The notes under the pieces were generated by a model. It was not told where the DNA came from. It was given only the letters and a program-made list of their open reading frames with translations, and searched no databases. 64,000 bases of DNA from Marinifilum sp. D737. GTDB lineage: Bacteria > Bacteroidota > Bacteroidia > Bacteroidales > Marinifilaceae. Positions 26,017-35,807 of this stretch are shown piece after piece; within the stretch, counting starts at the first letter, position 1; every line of letters begins with the position of its first letter. The position numbers and the translations under genes were made by a program. Where the stretch lies: the NCBI RefSeq assembly GCF_026672275.1, contig NZ_JANQCD010000001.1:186001-250000 (forward strand). The letters run 5' to 3'.

Positions 26017-26028
26017 TTATTAATACTT

Positions 26029-26472
26029 ATGGAAATTAAAATTGACACCAGTGATTTTTGCATTCGACTATACAAGGATGTTGTATACCTAAAGGTTGTA
26101 GGGATGCAGGATCAGGAGGCCGTTGATTTTTTTATCAAAGCAATTGATGATATGCTTGAAAAGTATCCGAATAAGAACTTTTCATCAATTTGTGATCTCA
26201 CAGAATTAATTCTTTCCAGTCCAAAACTTGCACGACAGGTTAATGGGGCAATCAAAAAAATAAGTGGTTCGCTTAATTATGAGTACAATGCGGTAATTGT
26301 TCAGCCTAAGTTTATACAAATTATTCAAGCTTATATATTTTCATTTTATATGAATAATACCAATGTAAAAACACAAGTGTTTAGAGACGTACAAAAAGCA
26401 TTTCATTGGTTGGATGAGAAAGGGTATCATACAGAAGAATTGAAAGAATTTTTATTGATTCAGTCAAAATAA
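26029..26472 (+). CDS. STAS/SpoIIAA-like single-domain protein
   Basis: 147 residues, cytoplasmic, no signal. Alternating strands and helices (CIRLYKDVVYLKVVGMQDQE, DMLEKYPNKNFSSICDLTEL, FRDVQKAFHWLDEKGY) resemble the SpoIIAA-like STAS fold used in anti-sigma antagonists and lipid-binding proteins. No partner kinase or sigma gene is adjacent. It is a single gene between a large inverted repeat and a strong terminator. Function unknown. Confidence 0.6.
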   Translation: MEIKIDTSDFCIRLYKDVVYLKVVGMQDQEAVDFFIKAIDDMLEKYPNKNFSSICDLTELILSSPKLARQVNGAIKKISGSLNYEYNAVIVQPKFIQIIQAYIFSFYMNNTNVKTQVFRDVQKAFHWLDEKGYHTEELKEFLLIQSK

Positions 26473-26505
26473 AAGCCGATAATCAATGTGAAATTATCGG
26501 CTTTT
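26471..26505. terminator. bidirectional terminator
   Basis: aaaagccgataat (26471-26483) pairs perfectly over 13 bp with attatcggctttt (26493-26505), with T-runs on either strand, between convergent genes ending at 26472 and 26527. Confidence 0.9.
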
Positions 26506-26526
26506 ATTTATGTAGGTTTCTTGTTA

Positions 26527-27063
26527 TTATTTTTTCATATTGTGATGAAGAAAATTGTCTAAGTTAGCTCCTCTAAGGTTTTTAGCAAGAATAATACCAT
26601 TGCCATCAATTAGGAAATTGGCTGGAATGGAATTAATTCCAAACTTGTTGGAAGTAGGAGAGTGCCATCCTTTTAATTCACTCACGTGATATTTCCAATT
26701 CAATTTATCTTTAGAAATGGCTGCTTTCCAGCTGGCTAACTTTTTATCCAAAGAAAAGCTATAGATTTCGAATCCACTGCCATTTTTGAACTCAGCGTTT
26801 TTAAATTGATTGTATGCATTTACGAGAATTGGATTTTCTGCTCTACATGGAGGACACCACGATGCCCAAAAATCAACCAATACAAGTTTACCTTTTAAAT
26901 CGCTTAATTTTAAGTTTTTTCCATCGATTGATTTTGCAACAATATCAGGAAGTTTATCTCCAACATTAAATCCTTCTTTGGCTCCTTTCGATTTATCGCC
27001 AGCATAGGCTGAAATTGAAAATAAAAATGCCAGCAGTAGAAATGTATATTTAAACTTTTTCAT
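26527..27063 (-). CDS. TlpA-family thiol-disulfide oxidoreductase
   Basis: 178 residues. Signal peptide 1-21 (cleavage AYA-GDK), then a thioredoxin fold with the full site FWASWCPPCRAENP (Cys70, Cys73) and the cis-Pro loop SIPANFLID. It acts outside the inner membrane, probably reducing disulfides in cytochrome or envelope protein maturation. Unlike the two TlpA-like proteins at 7332 and 13787 it keeps the catalytic pair. Confidence 0.9.
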   Translation of the reverse strand: MKKFKYTFLLLAFLFSISAYAGDKSKGAKEGFNVGDKLPDIVAKSIDGKNLKLSDLKGKLVLVDFWASWCPPCRAENPILVNAYNQFKNAEFKNGSGFEIYSFSLDKKLASWKAAISKDKLNWKYHVSELKGWHSPTSNKFGINSIPANFLIDGNGIILAKNLRGANLDNFLHHNMKK

Positions 27064-27148
27064 ACGTATTTTAATTAACCATTAATAATCTGTCTAATTT
27101 GTAGAACCAAAATAGATATATCCAATTATTTAATCTGTTAAAGAATAG

Positions 27149-28459
27149 TTAATTAACAATTCTTTTGATATTTGCTCCAATGGCATTCAATCTTAAATCA
27201 ATATTTTCGTACCCCCTGTCAATCTGGTCGATATTGTGAATTGTACTCTTTCCTTCGGCCGATAAGGCAGCAATTAATAAGGCAACTCCTGCACGAATAT
27301 CAGGTGAGACCATGGTGGTTGGGCGCAATTGGTTTTCCTGATTTAAACCAATTACAGTGGCACGGTGTGGATCACAAAGAATAATTTGCGCACCCATATC
27401 AATTAACTTATCGGTAAAGAACAAACGACTTTCGAACATTTTTTGGTGAATCAGCACGCTTCCTTTGGCTTGTGTGGCAACTACAAGGAAAACACTCAAT
27501 AAATCAGGTGTAAGTCCAGGCCAAGGAGCATCAGCAACAGTTAGAATCGAACCGTCGATAAAGGTCTCGATTTCGTAATTTTCCTGTTTAGGGATAAAAA
27601 TATCATCTCCTCTAAGTTCCATTTTTATTCCTAGTCGTTTAAAGGCATCAGGAATCATTCCCAACTCTTTATAGGCAACATCTTTAATGGTGATTTCAGA
27701 TTTTGTCATGGCAGCTAAACCAATAAAACTACCAATTTCAATCATATCTGGCAGGATTTTGTGTTCGCACCCACCTAGTTTTTGAACGCCTTTAATCTCA
27801 AGTAGGTTGGAGCCAACTCCAGTTATTTTTGCTCCCATTGAAATTAACATTCTACACAATTGTTGGATGTATGGTTCGCAGGCAGCATTGTAAATTGTTG
27901 TGGTTCCTTCTGCCAAAACAGCAGCCATAATAATATTGGCAGTTCCTGTAACCGATGCTTCATCAAGAAGCATGTAGGTACCTTTTAGTTTTTTTGCTTC
28001 AACGCGATAGAAATTTTCACCTTGATTAAAATTGAATTCAGCACCTAGTTTTTGAAATCCAATAAAGTGGGTGTCTAATCTTCTGCGACCAATTTTATCA
28101 CCACCTGGACGAGGAATGTATCCTTTTCCGAATCGAGCCAAAAGAGGGCCGATAATCATGATGGAACCACGAAGGGAGGATCCTTTTTTAACAAATTCAG
28201 GCGAATTTAAATACTCTAAATCTACATTTTCGGCTTTAAAAGTATAACTGTTCTTTGATTCTTGAGAAACCTGAACTCCTAAATCTGATAAAAGTTCAAT
28301 TAATTTATTTACATCAAGAATGTTGGGTATGTTATGGATTGTAACTTTTTCGTCGGTTAATAATGTTGCACAAAGAATTTGTAAAGCTTCATTCTTTGCT
28401 CCCTGTGGAGTTAGTTCACCTTTTAGTGGTTGACCTCCAATTATTTCGAAAGTGCTCAT
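27149..28459 (-). CDS. murA: UDP-N-acetylglucosamine 1-carboxyvinyltransferase, Asp-type active site
   Basis: 436 residues, EPT-fold enzyme that adds enolpyruvate to UDP-GlcNAc, the first committed step of peptidoglycan synthesis. KNEALQILCATLL near the start and the 'inside-out barrel' repeats fit. The flexible loop reads PRPGGDKIGRRRLD: position 121 is Asp where most enzymes have the Cys (Cys115 in E. coli) that fosfomycin alkylates. Cys-to-Asp MurA enzymes are active but insensitive to fosfomycin. Upstream is DUF4290 (116 bp, with a terminator between). Confidence 0.95.
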   Translation of the reverse strand: MSTFEIIGGQPLKGELTPQGAKNEALQILCATLLTDEKVTIHNIPNILDVNKLIELLSDLGVQVSQESKNSYTFKAENVDLEYLNSPEFVKKGSSLRGSIMIIGPLLARFGKGYIPRPGGDKIGRRRLDTHFIGFQKLGAEFNFNQGENFYRVEAKKLKGTYMLLDEASVTGTANIIMAAVLAEGTTTIYNAACEPYIQQLCRMLISMGAKITGVGSNLLEIKGVQKLGGCEHKILPDMIEIGSFIGLAAMTKSEITIKDVAYKELGMIPDAFKRLGIKMELRGDDIFIPKQENYEIETFIDGSILTVADAPWPGLTPDLLSVFLVVATQAKGSVLIHQKMFESRLFFTDKLIDMGAQIILCDPHRATVIGLNQENQLRPTTMVSPDIRAGVALLIAALSAEGKSTIHNIDQIDRGYENIDLRLNAIGANIKRIVN

Positions 28460-28547
28460 TTGGTCTGTGTTTTGGTGTGAATGATAGCTTAAAGATAACC
28501 ATAAAAGCGAAGGAAAAAACGGAAATATTAAGCTTGTTGAATAAAAA

Positions 28548-28567
28548 AACCGGTTAAAAAACCGGTT
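28548..28567 (-). terminator. terminator of the DUF4290 gene
   Basis: aaccggtt occurs at 28548-28555 and 28560-28567; the palindromic copies pair with a 4-nt loop and are followed on the minus strand by a T-run. It separates DUF4290 from murA. Confidence 0.75.
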
Positions 28568-28575
28568 TTCTGTAA

Positions 28576-29205
28576 TTATCTATTTTTGTTGTGTTTGCGA
28601 TGATCGTTTCGATGTCCGCCAGTATGCTTTTTGCGTGGCTTATTTTTCTGCGAGAAATCTTTATCTCTTGCTTCGCGTAACTTCAATTCTTCAGGAATTG
28701 TAAGTTGTCCTTCAGAAAGCTCTATGATATCTTGAAAAATCTTATCATCAGGTACACTGTCCTTGTTCCAGTTGATGAAAGACTTTTTCATATGATTTGC
28801 AATCATTAAAATCAAAGCATCTTTTTCCTTTTGTTCTTCAATTTCGATTGCCTTAGCAATTAAAGATTCAATTGTTTTACCGTAGTGGCGGTACTTAATT
28901 CGTTCGTTTTTATATGGAACCTTTTTAGGTTTCTCAGACAATTTTTCTTTTGTAGGAGTTTCAAAAGGAGAATCAATATCCAATTTAAAATCTGACATCA
29001 AAGCAAGATGATCCCAAAGTTTATGTCTGAAATCGCTAACATCTCTTAGGTGTGGATACATGTTACCCATAACAGCGATAATGCTTTTGGCTACTTTATT
29101 TCTTTCGTCTCTATCTTCCACACTTAGAGCAAAGTCAACCATTTTCTGAACGTTTCGCCCATATTCAGGAAGTACAAGGTGTTTCCTGTTCGAATTGTAA
29201 TCCAT
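28576..29205 (-). CDS. DUF4290 protein
   Basis: 209 residues, cytoplasmic, helical. The opening MDYNSNRKHLVLPEYGRN and the middle MGNMYPHLRDVSDFRHKLWDH are characteristic of DUF4290, found across Bacteroidota and commonly beside murA. The C-terminus is basic and low-complexity (NKPRKKHTGGHRNDHRKHNK), suggesting nucleic-acid or ribosome contact. Function unknown. Confidence 0.85.
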   Translation of the reverse strand: MDYNSNRKHLVLPEYGRNVQKMVDFALSVEDRDERNKVAKSIIAVMGNMYPHLRDVSDFRHKLWDHLALMSDFKLDIDSPFETPTKEKLSEKPKKVPYKNERIKYRHYGKTIESLIAKAIEIEEQKEKDALILMIANHMKKSFINWNKDSVPDDKIFQDIIELSEGQLTIPEELKLREARDKDFSQKNKPRKKHTGGHRNDHRKHNKNR

Positions 29206-29465
29206 TTATTCAGTTGTGTTAATTACGGTAATCAATTTCTATTATATAAAAGGTAATCTGCGTTGATTCAACACAATACATACCAAAATAAAATTGAAGT
29301 CTGTTTCTTAATAATTCGTAGTGACTATTTCTGATTTGTCGCTTATTTTATTGAAGTAAATAAGAGTTTTAAACGTTTCGTTTTTGGTAATCGACAAACT
29401 TAGAAAGTCTTAGAACTCATTGCAAATGTATATGTTTTCTTTAATCATTACAAATTGTGAGAGAA

Positions 29466-31784
29466 TTATCCTACAATTTTAAGTTTCGCAAATTTAAGTA
29501 GCAATTGTTTTTGTCCAACGGTTTTAAAGAAGACGGTTGCTTTAATATTTGGTTTACTTCCTTCCAATTGTAACACTTTTCCTTTTCCAAATCGTTGGTG
29601 TTCAACTACCATTCCTGGTTGAATTGAATCAGGATCCGAAGGGGTGAAGTTTGGGTCGGCGTTTTGATTGCTACTTTGCTTGATACGTGAAACTGGTTGA
29701 TTTAGTTTGGGTTTAGCCGAAAAACTTCTTTTTTGTTGAAATCTACTTGGTGAATTAGGAACTTCGAATTCAGTTGTGCTTTGGTAATTGTCACGACCAT
29801 TTCCAGAGAATTCTGGTTCTTGTTCATATGTATATTCAACAAACCTTTCGTCAATTTCACGAATAAATCTACTTGGTCGGGGATAACTCATATTTCCCCA
29901 TTTGTATCTCGATTTTGCGAATGAAAGAGTTGCTTTTTTCTCTGCACGGGTTAAGGCCACATAAAACAACCTTCGTTCTTCTTCGAGCTCTTGTTGGGTA
30001 CTTGTAGCCATTTGCGAAGGAAACAATTCCTCTTCCAGGCCTACAATGTACAAGTATGGAAATTCCAGACCTTTTGCCGAGTGAATGGTCATCAAGGTCA
30101 CCTTATCTCGATCTTCATCTTTTTCATTATCCTGATCGGTTAACAAGGCCACATCTTCCAAAAAGTTAGGCAAATGTAATTCGCGCCCTTCTTCCAATGC
30201 ATTCTGTGTAAATTCCTGGATACCATTTAATAATTCCTGGATATTTTCATGTCTGGATACTCCTTCAGGAGATCTGTCGTTGTATAATTCTTTAATGATT
30301 CCGGTTGAGTTGGCAATATTGTTGGCCAAATCGAAAGCGGTTTCAGTTGCCAATTGAGCTTGAAAGCCTTTTATCAAATTGGTAAACTTTGCAATTTTTG
30401 AGATTGTACCTGCATTCAATCCATAAGGACGTTCATGTAAGCCGCAAATAATATCCCACATGCTAATCACATTTTGAGATGCAGCATCTTGCAGTTTAGC
30501 AATGGTGGTGGCACCAATTCCACGTTTCGGATAATTAATTACCCTTTTTATAGCCTCTTCGTCGTGCGGATTTACAGCCATTCTACAGTAGGCCAAAAGG
30601 TCTTTAATCTCCTTGCGTTGATAGAAAGATAATCCACCATAAATTTTATAGGGAAGGTTCAGTTTTCGCAAGGACTCCTCGAAAATTCTCGATTGAGCAT
30701 TGGTACGATATAAAATTGCAAAATCCTGATATGCACAATGCGAACGCATTCTGGTTTCGAAAATGTCATTCGTAATCAAGTAACCTTCTTCATGGTCGGT
30801 TAAAGCTTTTACAATTCTGATTTTATCACCTTCTTCATTATCCGAAAATGATTCTTTTTGAATCTGACCTTTGTTCTTATGAATAATGCTATTAGCAGCA
30901 TTTACAATATTCTGAGTAGAACGGTAATTCTGTTCCAGTTTGTATAGTTGGTAGTTTGGATAATCGTTTCTAAAGTTTAGGATGTTTTCAATTTTGGCAC
31001 CACGGAAAGAGTAAATACTCTGAGCATCGTCGCCTACAACGCATACATTCTTGTGTTGCTCTGCCAATTTTTTCACAATTAAATATTGTGCGTAATTGGT
31101 ATCCTGGTACTCATCTACCAACACGTATTTAAACTTATCCTGATATTTGGCTAATATTTCGGGAAAATCCCGGAACAAGATGTTGGTTTGCAAAAGCAAA
31201 TCATCAAAATCCATTGCATTGGCCTGTTTACATCTCTGAGAATATCTACTATATATTTCTGAGATTCTTGGTTTTCTTGCTTCTGCATCCGCTTTTTGAG
31301 CTTTCGCATTGTTGGCATAGGCTGCAGATGTCACCAAATTATTTTTAGCTGATGAAATGCGATTTTGTACTTCATTAGGCTTGTACACTTTATCATCTAA
31401 CTGCATTTCTTTGATTATGGCGCGATAAAGATTACGCGAATCTTGAGTGTCGTAAATGGTAAAGTTGGAATCGAAACCTAAATGTTCAGCCTCGTATCTT
31501 AAAATTCTTGAAAAAATAGAGTGGAATGTTCCCATCCATAAGCTTTGAGCCTGCTCTTGTCCAACAACATTGGCAATCCTGTCTTTCATTTCGCGTGCCG
31601 CCTTGTTGGTAAACGTTAAGGCCAAAACCGAATAAGGACGAACACCCTGATTCAATAAGTGAGCAATTCTGTAGGTAAGTACTCTGGTCTTACCCGATCC
31701 GGCACCAGCAATTACAAGCGATGGCCCGGTGTAATTTTCAACAGCTTCTTTCTGAACAGGGTTTAACTCATTCAAATATTCCAT
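29466..31784 (-). CDS. pcrA: UvrD/PcrA-type superfamily 1 DNA helicase
   Basis: 772 residues, typical of PcrA/UvrD. Walker A AGAGSGKT (26-33), QxxR-like QNYRST, DEYQDTN (motif II), GDDAQSIYSFRGA (motif III), LMTIHSAKGLEF (motif V) and VALTRAEKKA (motif VI). The C-terminal 60 residues form a Tudor-like RNA-polymerase-binding tail (PGMVVEHQRFGKGKVLQL). It unwinds 3' to 5' DNA in repair and removes RecA or stalled polymerase. Single gene; the 260 bp behind DUF4290 hold nothing clear. The symbol is by family resemblance. Confidence 0.92.
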   Translation of the reverse strand: MEYLNELNPVQKEAVENYTGPSLVIAGAGSGKTRVLTYRIAHLLNQGVRPYSVLALTFTNKAAREMKDRIANVVGQEQAQSLWMGTFHSIFSRILRYEAEHLGFDSNFTIYDTQDSRNLYRAIIKEMQLDDKVYKPNEVQNRISSAKNNLVTSAAYANNAKAQKADAEARKPRISEIYSRYSQRCKQANAMDFDDLLLQTNILFRDFPEILAKYQDKFKYVLVDEYQDTNYAQYLIVKKLAEQHKNVCVVGDDAQSIYSFRGAKIENILNFRNDYPNYQLYKLEQNYRSTQNIVNAANSIIHKNKGQIQKESFSDNEEGDKIRIVKALTDHEEGYLITNDIFETRMRSHCAYQDFAILYRTNAQSRIFEESLRKLNLPYKIYGGLSFYQRKEIKDLLAYCRMAVNPHDEEAIKRVINYPKRGIGATTIAKLQDAASQNVISMWDIICGLHERPYGLNAGTISKIAKFTNLIKGFQAQLATETAFDLANNIANSTGIIKELYNDRSPEGVSRHENIQELLNGIQEFTQNALEEGRELHLPNFLEDVALLTDQDNEKDEDRDKVTLMTIHSAKGLEFPYLYIVGLEEELFPSQMATSTQQELEEERRLFYVALTRAEKKATLSFAKSRYKWGNMSYPRPSRFIREIDERFVEYTYEQEPEFSGNGRDNYQSTTEFEVPNSPSRFQQKRSFSAKPKLNQPVSRIKQSSNQNADPNFTPSDPDSIQPGMVVEHQRFGKGKVLQLEGSKPNIKATVFFKTVGQKQLLLKFAKLKIVG

Positions 31785-32048
31785 TCTAACAATTCTTTAT
31801 CTGTAAATTTCAAGTGTCAAAAATAACACTTGTATATTAATATTGAATTCTTTTTATGAATTAAGACTTAAGTTATAGCATTTATTGAGGAAAAATAGTC
31901 TTGGTATAATGCTGATAGATATTTAAAATTCAATAATAAACCTAGTGAAATTACTGAGAAATTTAAATACTTATCGGTATTAATTGATTAATATGGAAAA
32001 AACGGCTTAATTTTTTTTAATATTGTAAATCAAGATAAGCTAAATTAA

Positions 32049-33398
32049 ATGTTCCAAAAAAAGATGATCATCAAATCCGATTTTAGATATTCCATTAAGT
32101 TACTTATTGTTTTTGTTGTAATGTTTTCTGCGATTTTAATGGAGAAAGCAAATGCACAGATATCTGCCGGGAAGGCAAGTTATAGAACTCTAACAGAGTA
32201 TACCAGCACAGCAAACGATTCAGTTTTTGTGTTTTGTGATAATATAGGAACAGGTGTTGGTGAATTGAGAGCTGATTCTCCTGATGGTACAAATGGATGG
32301 ACATTTGCCTGGACGAAATGGGATGCCACTGTCAATGATTTTATCACCAATTTGGTTACGGAAGCAAATCAGAGTTTCTCCATATTGTCAAATTTAACAG
32401 ATGGCAGATATCGGGTAGTAATGTCTAAAAGTGGTGAAACTGATGTTACAAGTATTGCATGGGTTTTAAATAATAGCAACGCAGAACCGGTTCTAACCTT
32501 AAGCCGAATGAATTGTGATGGGGTGTATTTTTCAGGTTCATTTGCTAAGAAAGAATTGCAATATCAGGATGTTCCAAATGCAAACCAGATAAATGTAAAG
32601 GTTGTTGATAGAGTCATATTTTCTCTGCAAAGAAATGGAGAGGAGAAGCAAGGGACTCCACTTGTAGCTTATGATGGATCAGATGAGAATCTTTTCGATA
32701 ATGAAGAATATGAAGGAGATGAGACTTACCAGTTGGTTGTTACAGATCAATATGCTTGTGATTTTACATCCAATTCAATAGTATCCAATACCTATGTGGT
32801 TAAAGCTGATTTTTCTGTTGCTCCAGATTCTGGTGAAGCTCCACTCGAAGATGTGATATTTACGAATAACTCTATTAATGCTACTGATTATAAGTGGTAT
32901 TTGTATCAGGATTACGATAGATTACCTGAGGGGTTAACAAGTGTTGAAGATAGTTTGTTGACCGATGCGATTTTGCTGGATAAAGATTTAGCTCCTTATA
33001 CATATCAATATTCAGGAAAGTATTTCGTCAAGCTGATTGTTACGTCGGACAAAGGTCCTGAGGTTTGTCTTGATGAAATGATGCTTAGTACTCCAATTGT
33101 TGTAGATACTTCTTTGGTTCAAGTTCCGAATGTATTTACGCCAAATGGCGATGGTAGGAATGACATTTGGAAAGTTAAGACTCAATCCTTGTTTTTGGAA
33201 AGCTTTCATGCTATTGTTTTTAACCGATGGGGAAGAGTTATGTATGAATGGAGAAATCCGGAAGAAGGTTGGAATGGAAAAGTAAATGGGAAAATGGCTA
33301 CACCAGGAACCTATTTTTATGTGATTACGGCTGTAGGAAGAGAAGAACCTCAAAAAAAATATACCAAGAAAGGTTCCTTTATGCTGATAAGGAAATAA
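32049..33398 (+). CDS. type IX secreted protein with PKD-like and type B sorting domains
   Basis: 449 residues. Signal peptide within 1-36 (cleavage near ANA-QIS), immunoglobulin-like regions, a PKD-like domain from about 255 (DFSVAPDSGEAPLEDVIFTN) and, from 357 to the end, the gliding-motility C-terminal (CHU_C) type B sorting domain: VPNVFTPNGDGRND, FNRWGRVMYEW, GTYFYVI. It is a type IX secretion cargo attached to the surface. The ATG at 32049 or the in-frame ATG five codons later may be used. No partner gene adjacent. Confidence 0.92.
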   Translation: MFQKKMIIKSDFRYSIKLLIVFVVMFSAILMEKANAQISAGKASYRTLTEYTSTANDSVFVFCDNIGTGVGELRADSPDGTNGWTFAWTKWDATVNDFITNLVTEANQSFSILSNLTDGRYRVVMSKSGETDVTSIAWVLNNSNAEPVLTLSRMNCDGVYFSGSFAKKELQYQDVPNANQINVKVVDRVIFSLQRNGEEKQGTPLVAYDGSDENLFDNEEYEGDETYQLVVTDQYACDFTSNSIVSNTYVVKADFSVAPDSGEAPLEDVIFTNNSINATDYKWYLYQDYDRLPEGLTSVEDSLLTDAILLDKDLAPYTYQYSGKYFVKLIVTSDKGPEVCLDEMMLSTPIVVDTSLVQVPNVFTPNGDGRNDIWKVKTQSLFLESFHAIVFNRWGRVMYEWRNPEEGWNGKVNGKMATPGTYFYVITAVGREEPQKKYTKKGSFMLIRK

Positions 33399-33399
33399 T

Positions 33400-33525
33400 A
33401 AATACTTGACTTATTAAAAAGAAAAGTCTGGACTTTCGATGAAAAAGGTCTGGACTTTATTTTTATAAGGTCTTTATGTTTTTCAAAAAGATCTTGACTT
33501 TCTTTTATAAGATCAAGACCTTTTT
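33400..33525. repeat. degenerate 21-23-bp-period array (array A4), six units
   Basis: Cores cttgactt/tctggactt/tctttatg/tcttgactt/caagacc recur, with the GAC (or equivalent) at 33408, 33431, 33453, 33475, 33496, 33517: steps of 23, 22, 22, 21, 21. The last two units are partly inverted (atcttga, tcaagac) and run into TTTTTT, so they may also act as terminator. It lies between convergent genes. Confidence 0.6.
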
Positions 33526-33560
33526 TGTTGTAATATTACATTGAACAATTATTCTAAAAA

Positions 33561-33586
33561 AAACCGTCTCGGAACTGAGACGGTTT
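33561..33586. terminator. bidirectional terminator
   Basis: aaaccgtctc (33561-33570) and gagacggttt (33577-33586) pair perfectly around ggaact. An A-run on the left gives a T-run on the minus strand for the EF-G2 gene that ends at 33610. Confidence 0.88.
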
Positions 33587-33609
33587 AAGGTATATACTTA
33601 AAAATACAA

Positions 33610-35766
33610 TTATGCTTCAGCTGTTTCTTCTTCGTAAGCAGCTAGTAATTCTTCCTGAACATCTCCTGGTACTTTTTCGTAACCATCAAATTTCATTGAG
33701 AATTGGGCACGACCACCTGTCAATGAACTCAATGATGTTGAATAACGGTTCATTTCCTTCAATGGAACTTTAGCAAGAATTTTCTGGAATCCTTTTTCAG
33801 CTTCCATACCCATAATCATAGCTCTACGAGTTTGAAGATCACTCATTACATCACCCATTCTATCTTCAGGAACCAATACTTCTACGTCATAAATTGGCTC
33901 AAGAATTTTAGGACCAGCATTTTTAAATGCAGTACTAAATGCATGACGACCTGCAAGTTTAAATGAAATTTCATTTGAGTCTACCGCGTGCATTTTACCA
34001 TCGTAAACCACAACGCGAATATCACGTGCATAAGAACCGGTTAATGGGCCTTCATCCATTTTTTCCATTACACCCTTAAGGATAGCAGGTAAGAATCTGG
34101 TATCAATAGCGCCACCAACAATACAGTTGCAGAAAACCAATTTTCCACCCCAGTCTAGTTCATGTTCTTCAGTACCTCTTAAATTCACTTTAAGTTCTTT
34201 GCCATTTACATTGTACATAGCCGGATCTGGCATTCCTTCAGTGAAAGGTTCAATAAGTAAATGAACTTCACCAAATTGTCCAGAACCACCTGATTGTTTC
34301 TTGTGGCGATAATCTGCCTGAGCAAGTTTGGTGATGGTTTCACGATATGGAATCTTAGGATCAAGGAATTCAATTTCCATCTTATCATTGTTCAACAATC
34401 TCCACTTTAAAGTATTCATGTGGAACTCACCTTGACCGTGAAGGATGATTTGTTTTAACTCTTTCGAATATTCAATAAGAATGGTAGGATCTTCTTCGTG
34501 AATACGATGTAATAGTTCTCCTAACCTTTCTTCGTCACCATCTTCCTTGGCTTTAACTGCAGTTCTATATTTTGGTTCCGGGAATTCAATTTCTTTATAT
34601 GTGAAATCACAATCTTTACCATTTAAGGTATGATTGTTTTTAGTGTTCTTCAATTTAACGGTTGCTCCAATATCTCCTGCAACAAGTTCAGAAACTCTTT
34701 CTCTGTTTCTTCCTGCCACCAAATACAATTGAGATAATCTTTCCTTCGTGCCATTGTTGATGTTGTTTAAGTCATCACCTTCTTTAACACTACCAGAAAT
34801 CACTTTAAAATAACTTACCTCACCAATATGTGGTTCCATTGAAGTCTTAAATACGAATAGTGAAGTAGGGGCATTAACATCACATTTAGCTTCTCTTCCA
34901 CTTACTGTTGGAATAGCAGGCATTTCTGTAACGAATGGAACGATATTGCCAATAAATTCCATTAAACGGCGTACGCCCATGTCTTTTTTAGCTGAAATAC
35001 AGAATACAGGGAAAAGATCACCAGCGATCATTCCTTTTTTCATTCCTTCGCGCATTTCATCTTCGGTAAGAGTTCCCTTATCGAAGTATAATTCCATAAG
35101 AGCTTCATCATTTTCAGCAGCCGATTCTACAAGTTCATTATGCAGTTCGTCAGCTTTTTCTTTTTCCGAATCAGGAATATCTAAAATCTGAGGTTCTCCA
35201 CCTTCTGGTCCCCACTGGTACATTTTCATTTTAAGAACGTCTACAACCGCGTTAAAGTTTACGCCAACGTTTACGGGGTACTGTACAATCGAAACTTTGC
35301 TGCCAAAATTAGTCTTTGCTGATTCTATTGATTGTTCAAAATTCGCTTTGTCGTGATCCAATTGATTCACTACAAAGATTAGAGGAGTGTTTAATGCAGC
35401 TGCCCTTCTACCAATAATTTCGGTACCAACCTCAACCCCATGTTGGGCATTGATAAGCATTAAGCCAGTGTCAGTTACATTTAAAGCGGAAATTACACCC
35501 CCAGAAAAGTCGTCAGCACCTGGAGTATCAATAAAATTGATTTTCTTTCCTAACCATTCTGTATACAATACCGTTGAGAATACAGAGTTACCATATTCGT
35601 GTTCTACATGATTGTAATCAGAAACGGTGTTATTATCTTCCACGTTTCCGCGTCTTGTAATAACACCGCCTTCAAACAACATAGATTCGGCAAGGGTAGT
35701 TTTACCCGAGCCGGCGTTGCCAATGAGGGCGATGTTCTTAATTTCGTTTGATTGATACACTTTCAT
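33610..35766 (-). CDS. EF-G paralogue (EF-G2), predicted GTPase-impaired
   Basis: 718 residues with the EF-G domain plan. The P-loop is GNAGSGKTT (16-24) in place of AHIDAGKTT; switch I lacks RGITI; switch II reads DTPGADDF (80-87), so the catalytic His (H88 in the FusA of this window) is Ala84; G4 is NQLD. Bacteroides EF-G2 (BT_2167) is known to translocate without GTP hydrolysis and is needed in the gut under nutrient limitation. This protein looks like its counterpart. It is a single gene, divergent from the rpsL operon. Confidence 0.88.
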   Translation of the reverse strand: MKVYQSNEIKNIALIGNAGSGKTTLAESMLFEGGVITRRGNVEDNNTVSDYNHVEHEYGNSVFSTVLYTEWLGKKINFIDTPGADDFSGGVISALNVTDTGLMLINAQHGVEVGTEIIGRRAAALNTPLIFVVNQLDHDKANFEQSIESAKTNFGSKVSIVQYPVNVGVNFNAVVDVLKMKMYQWGPEGGEPQILDIPDSEKEKADELHNELVESAAENDEALMELYFDKGTLTEDEMREGMKKGMIAGDLFPVFCISAKKDMGVRRLMEFIGNIVPFVTEMPAIPTVSGREAKCDVNAPTSLFVFKTSMEPHIGEVSYFKVISGSVKEGDDLNNINNGTKERLSQLYLVAGRNRERVSELVAGDIGATVKLKNTKNNHTLNGKDCDFTYKEIEFPEPKYRTAVKAKEDGDEERLGELLHRIHEEDPTILIEYSKELKQIILHGQGEFHMNTLKWRLLNNDKMEIEFLDPKIPYRETITKLAQADYRHKKQSGGSGQFGEVHLLIEPFTEGMPDPAMYNVNGKELKVNLRGTEEHELDWGGKLVFCNCIVGGAIDTRFLPAILKGVMEKMDEGPLTGSYARDIRVVVYDGKMHAVDSNEISFKLAGRHAFSTAFKNAGPKILEPIYDVEVLVPEDRMGDVMSDLQTRRAMIMGMEAEKGFQKILAKVPLKEMNRYSTSLSSLTGGRAQFSMKFDGYEKVPGDVQEELLAAYEEETAEA

Positions 35767-35807
35767 AATTGTATTTTTTTGGGTTTATATAAAATAAGTA
35801 TCAAAAA

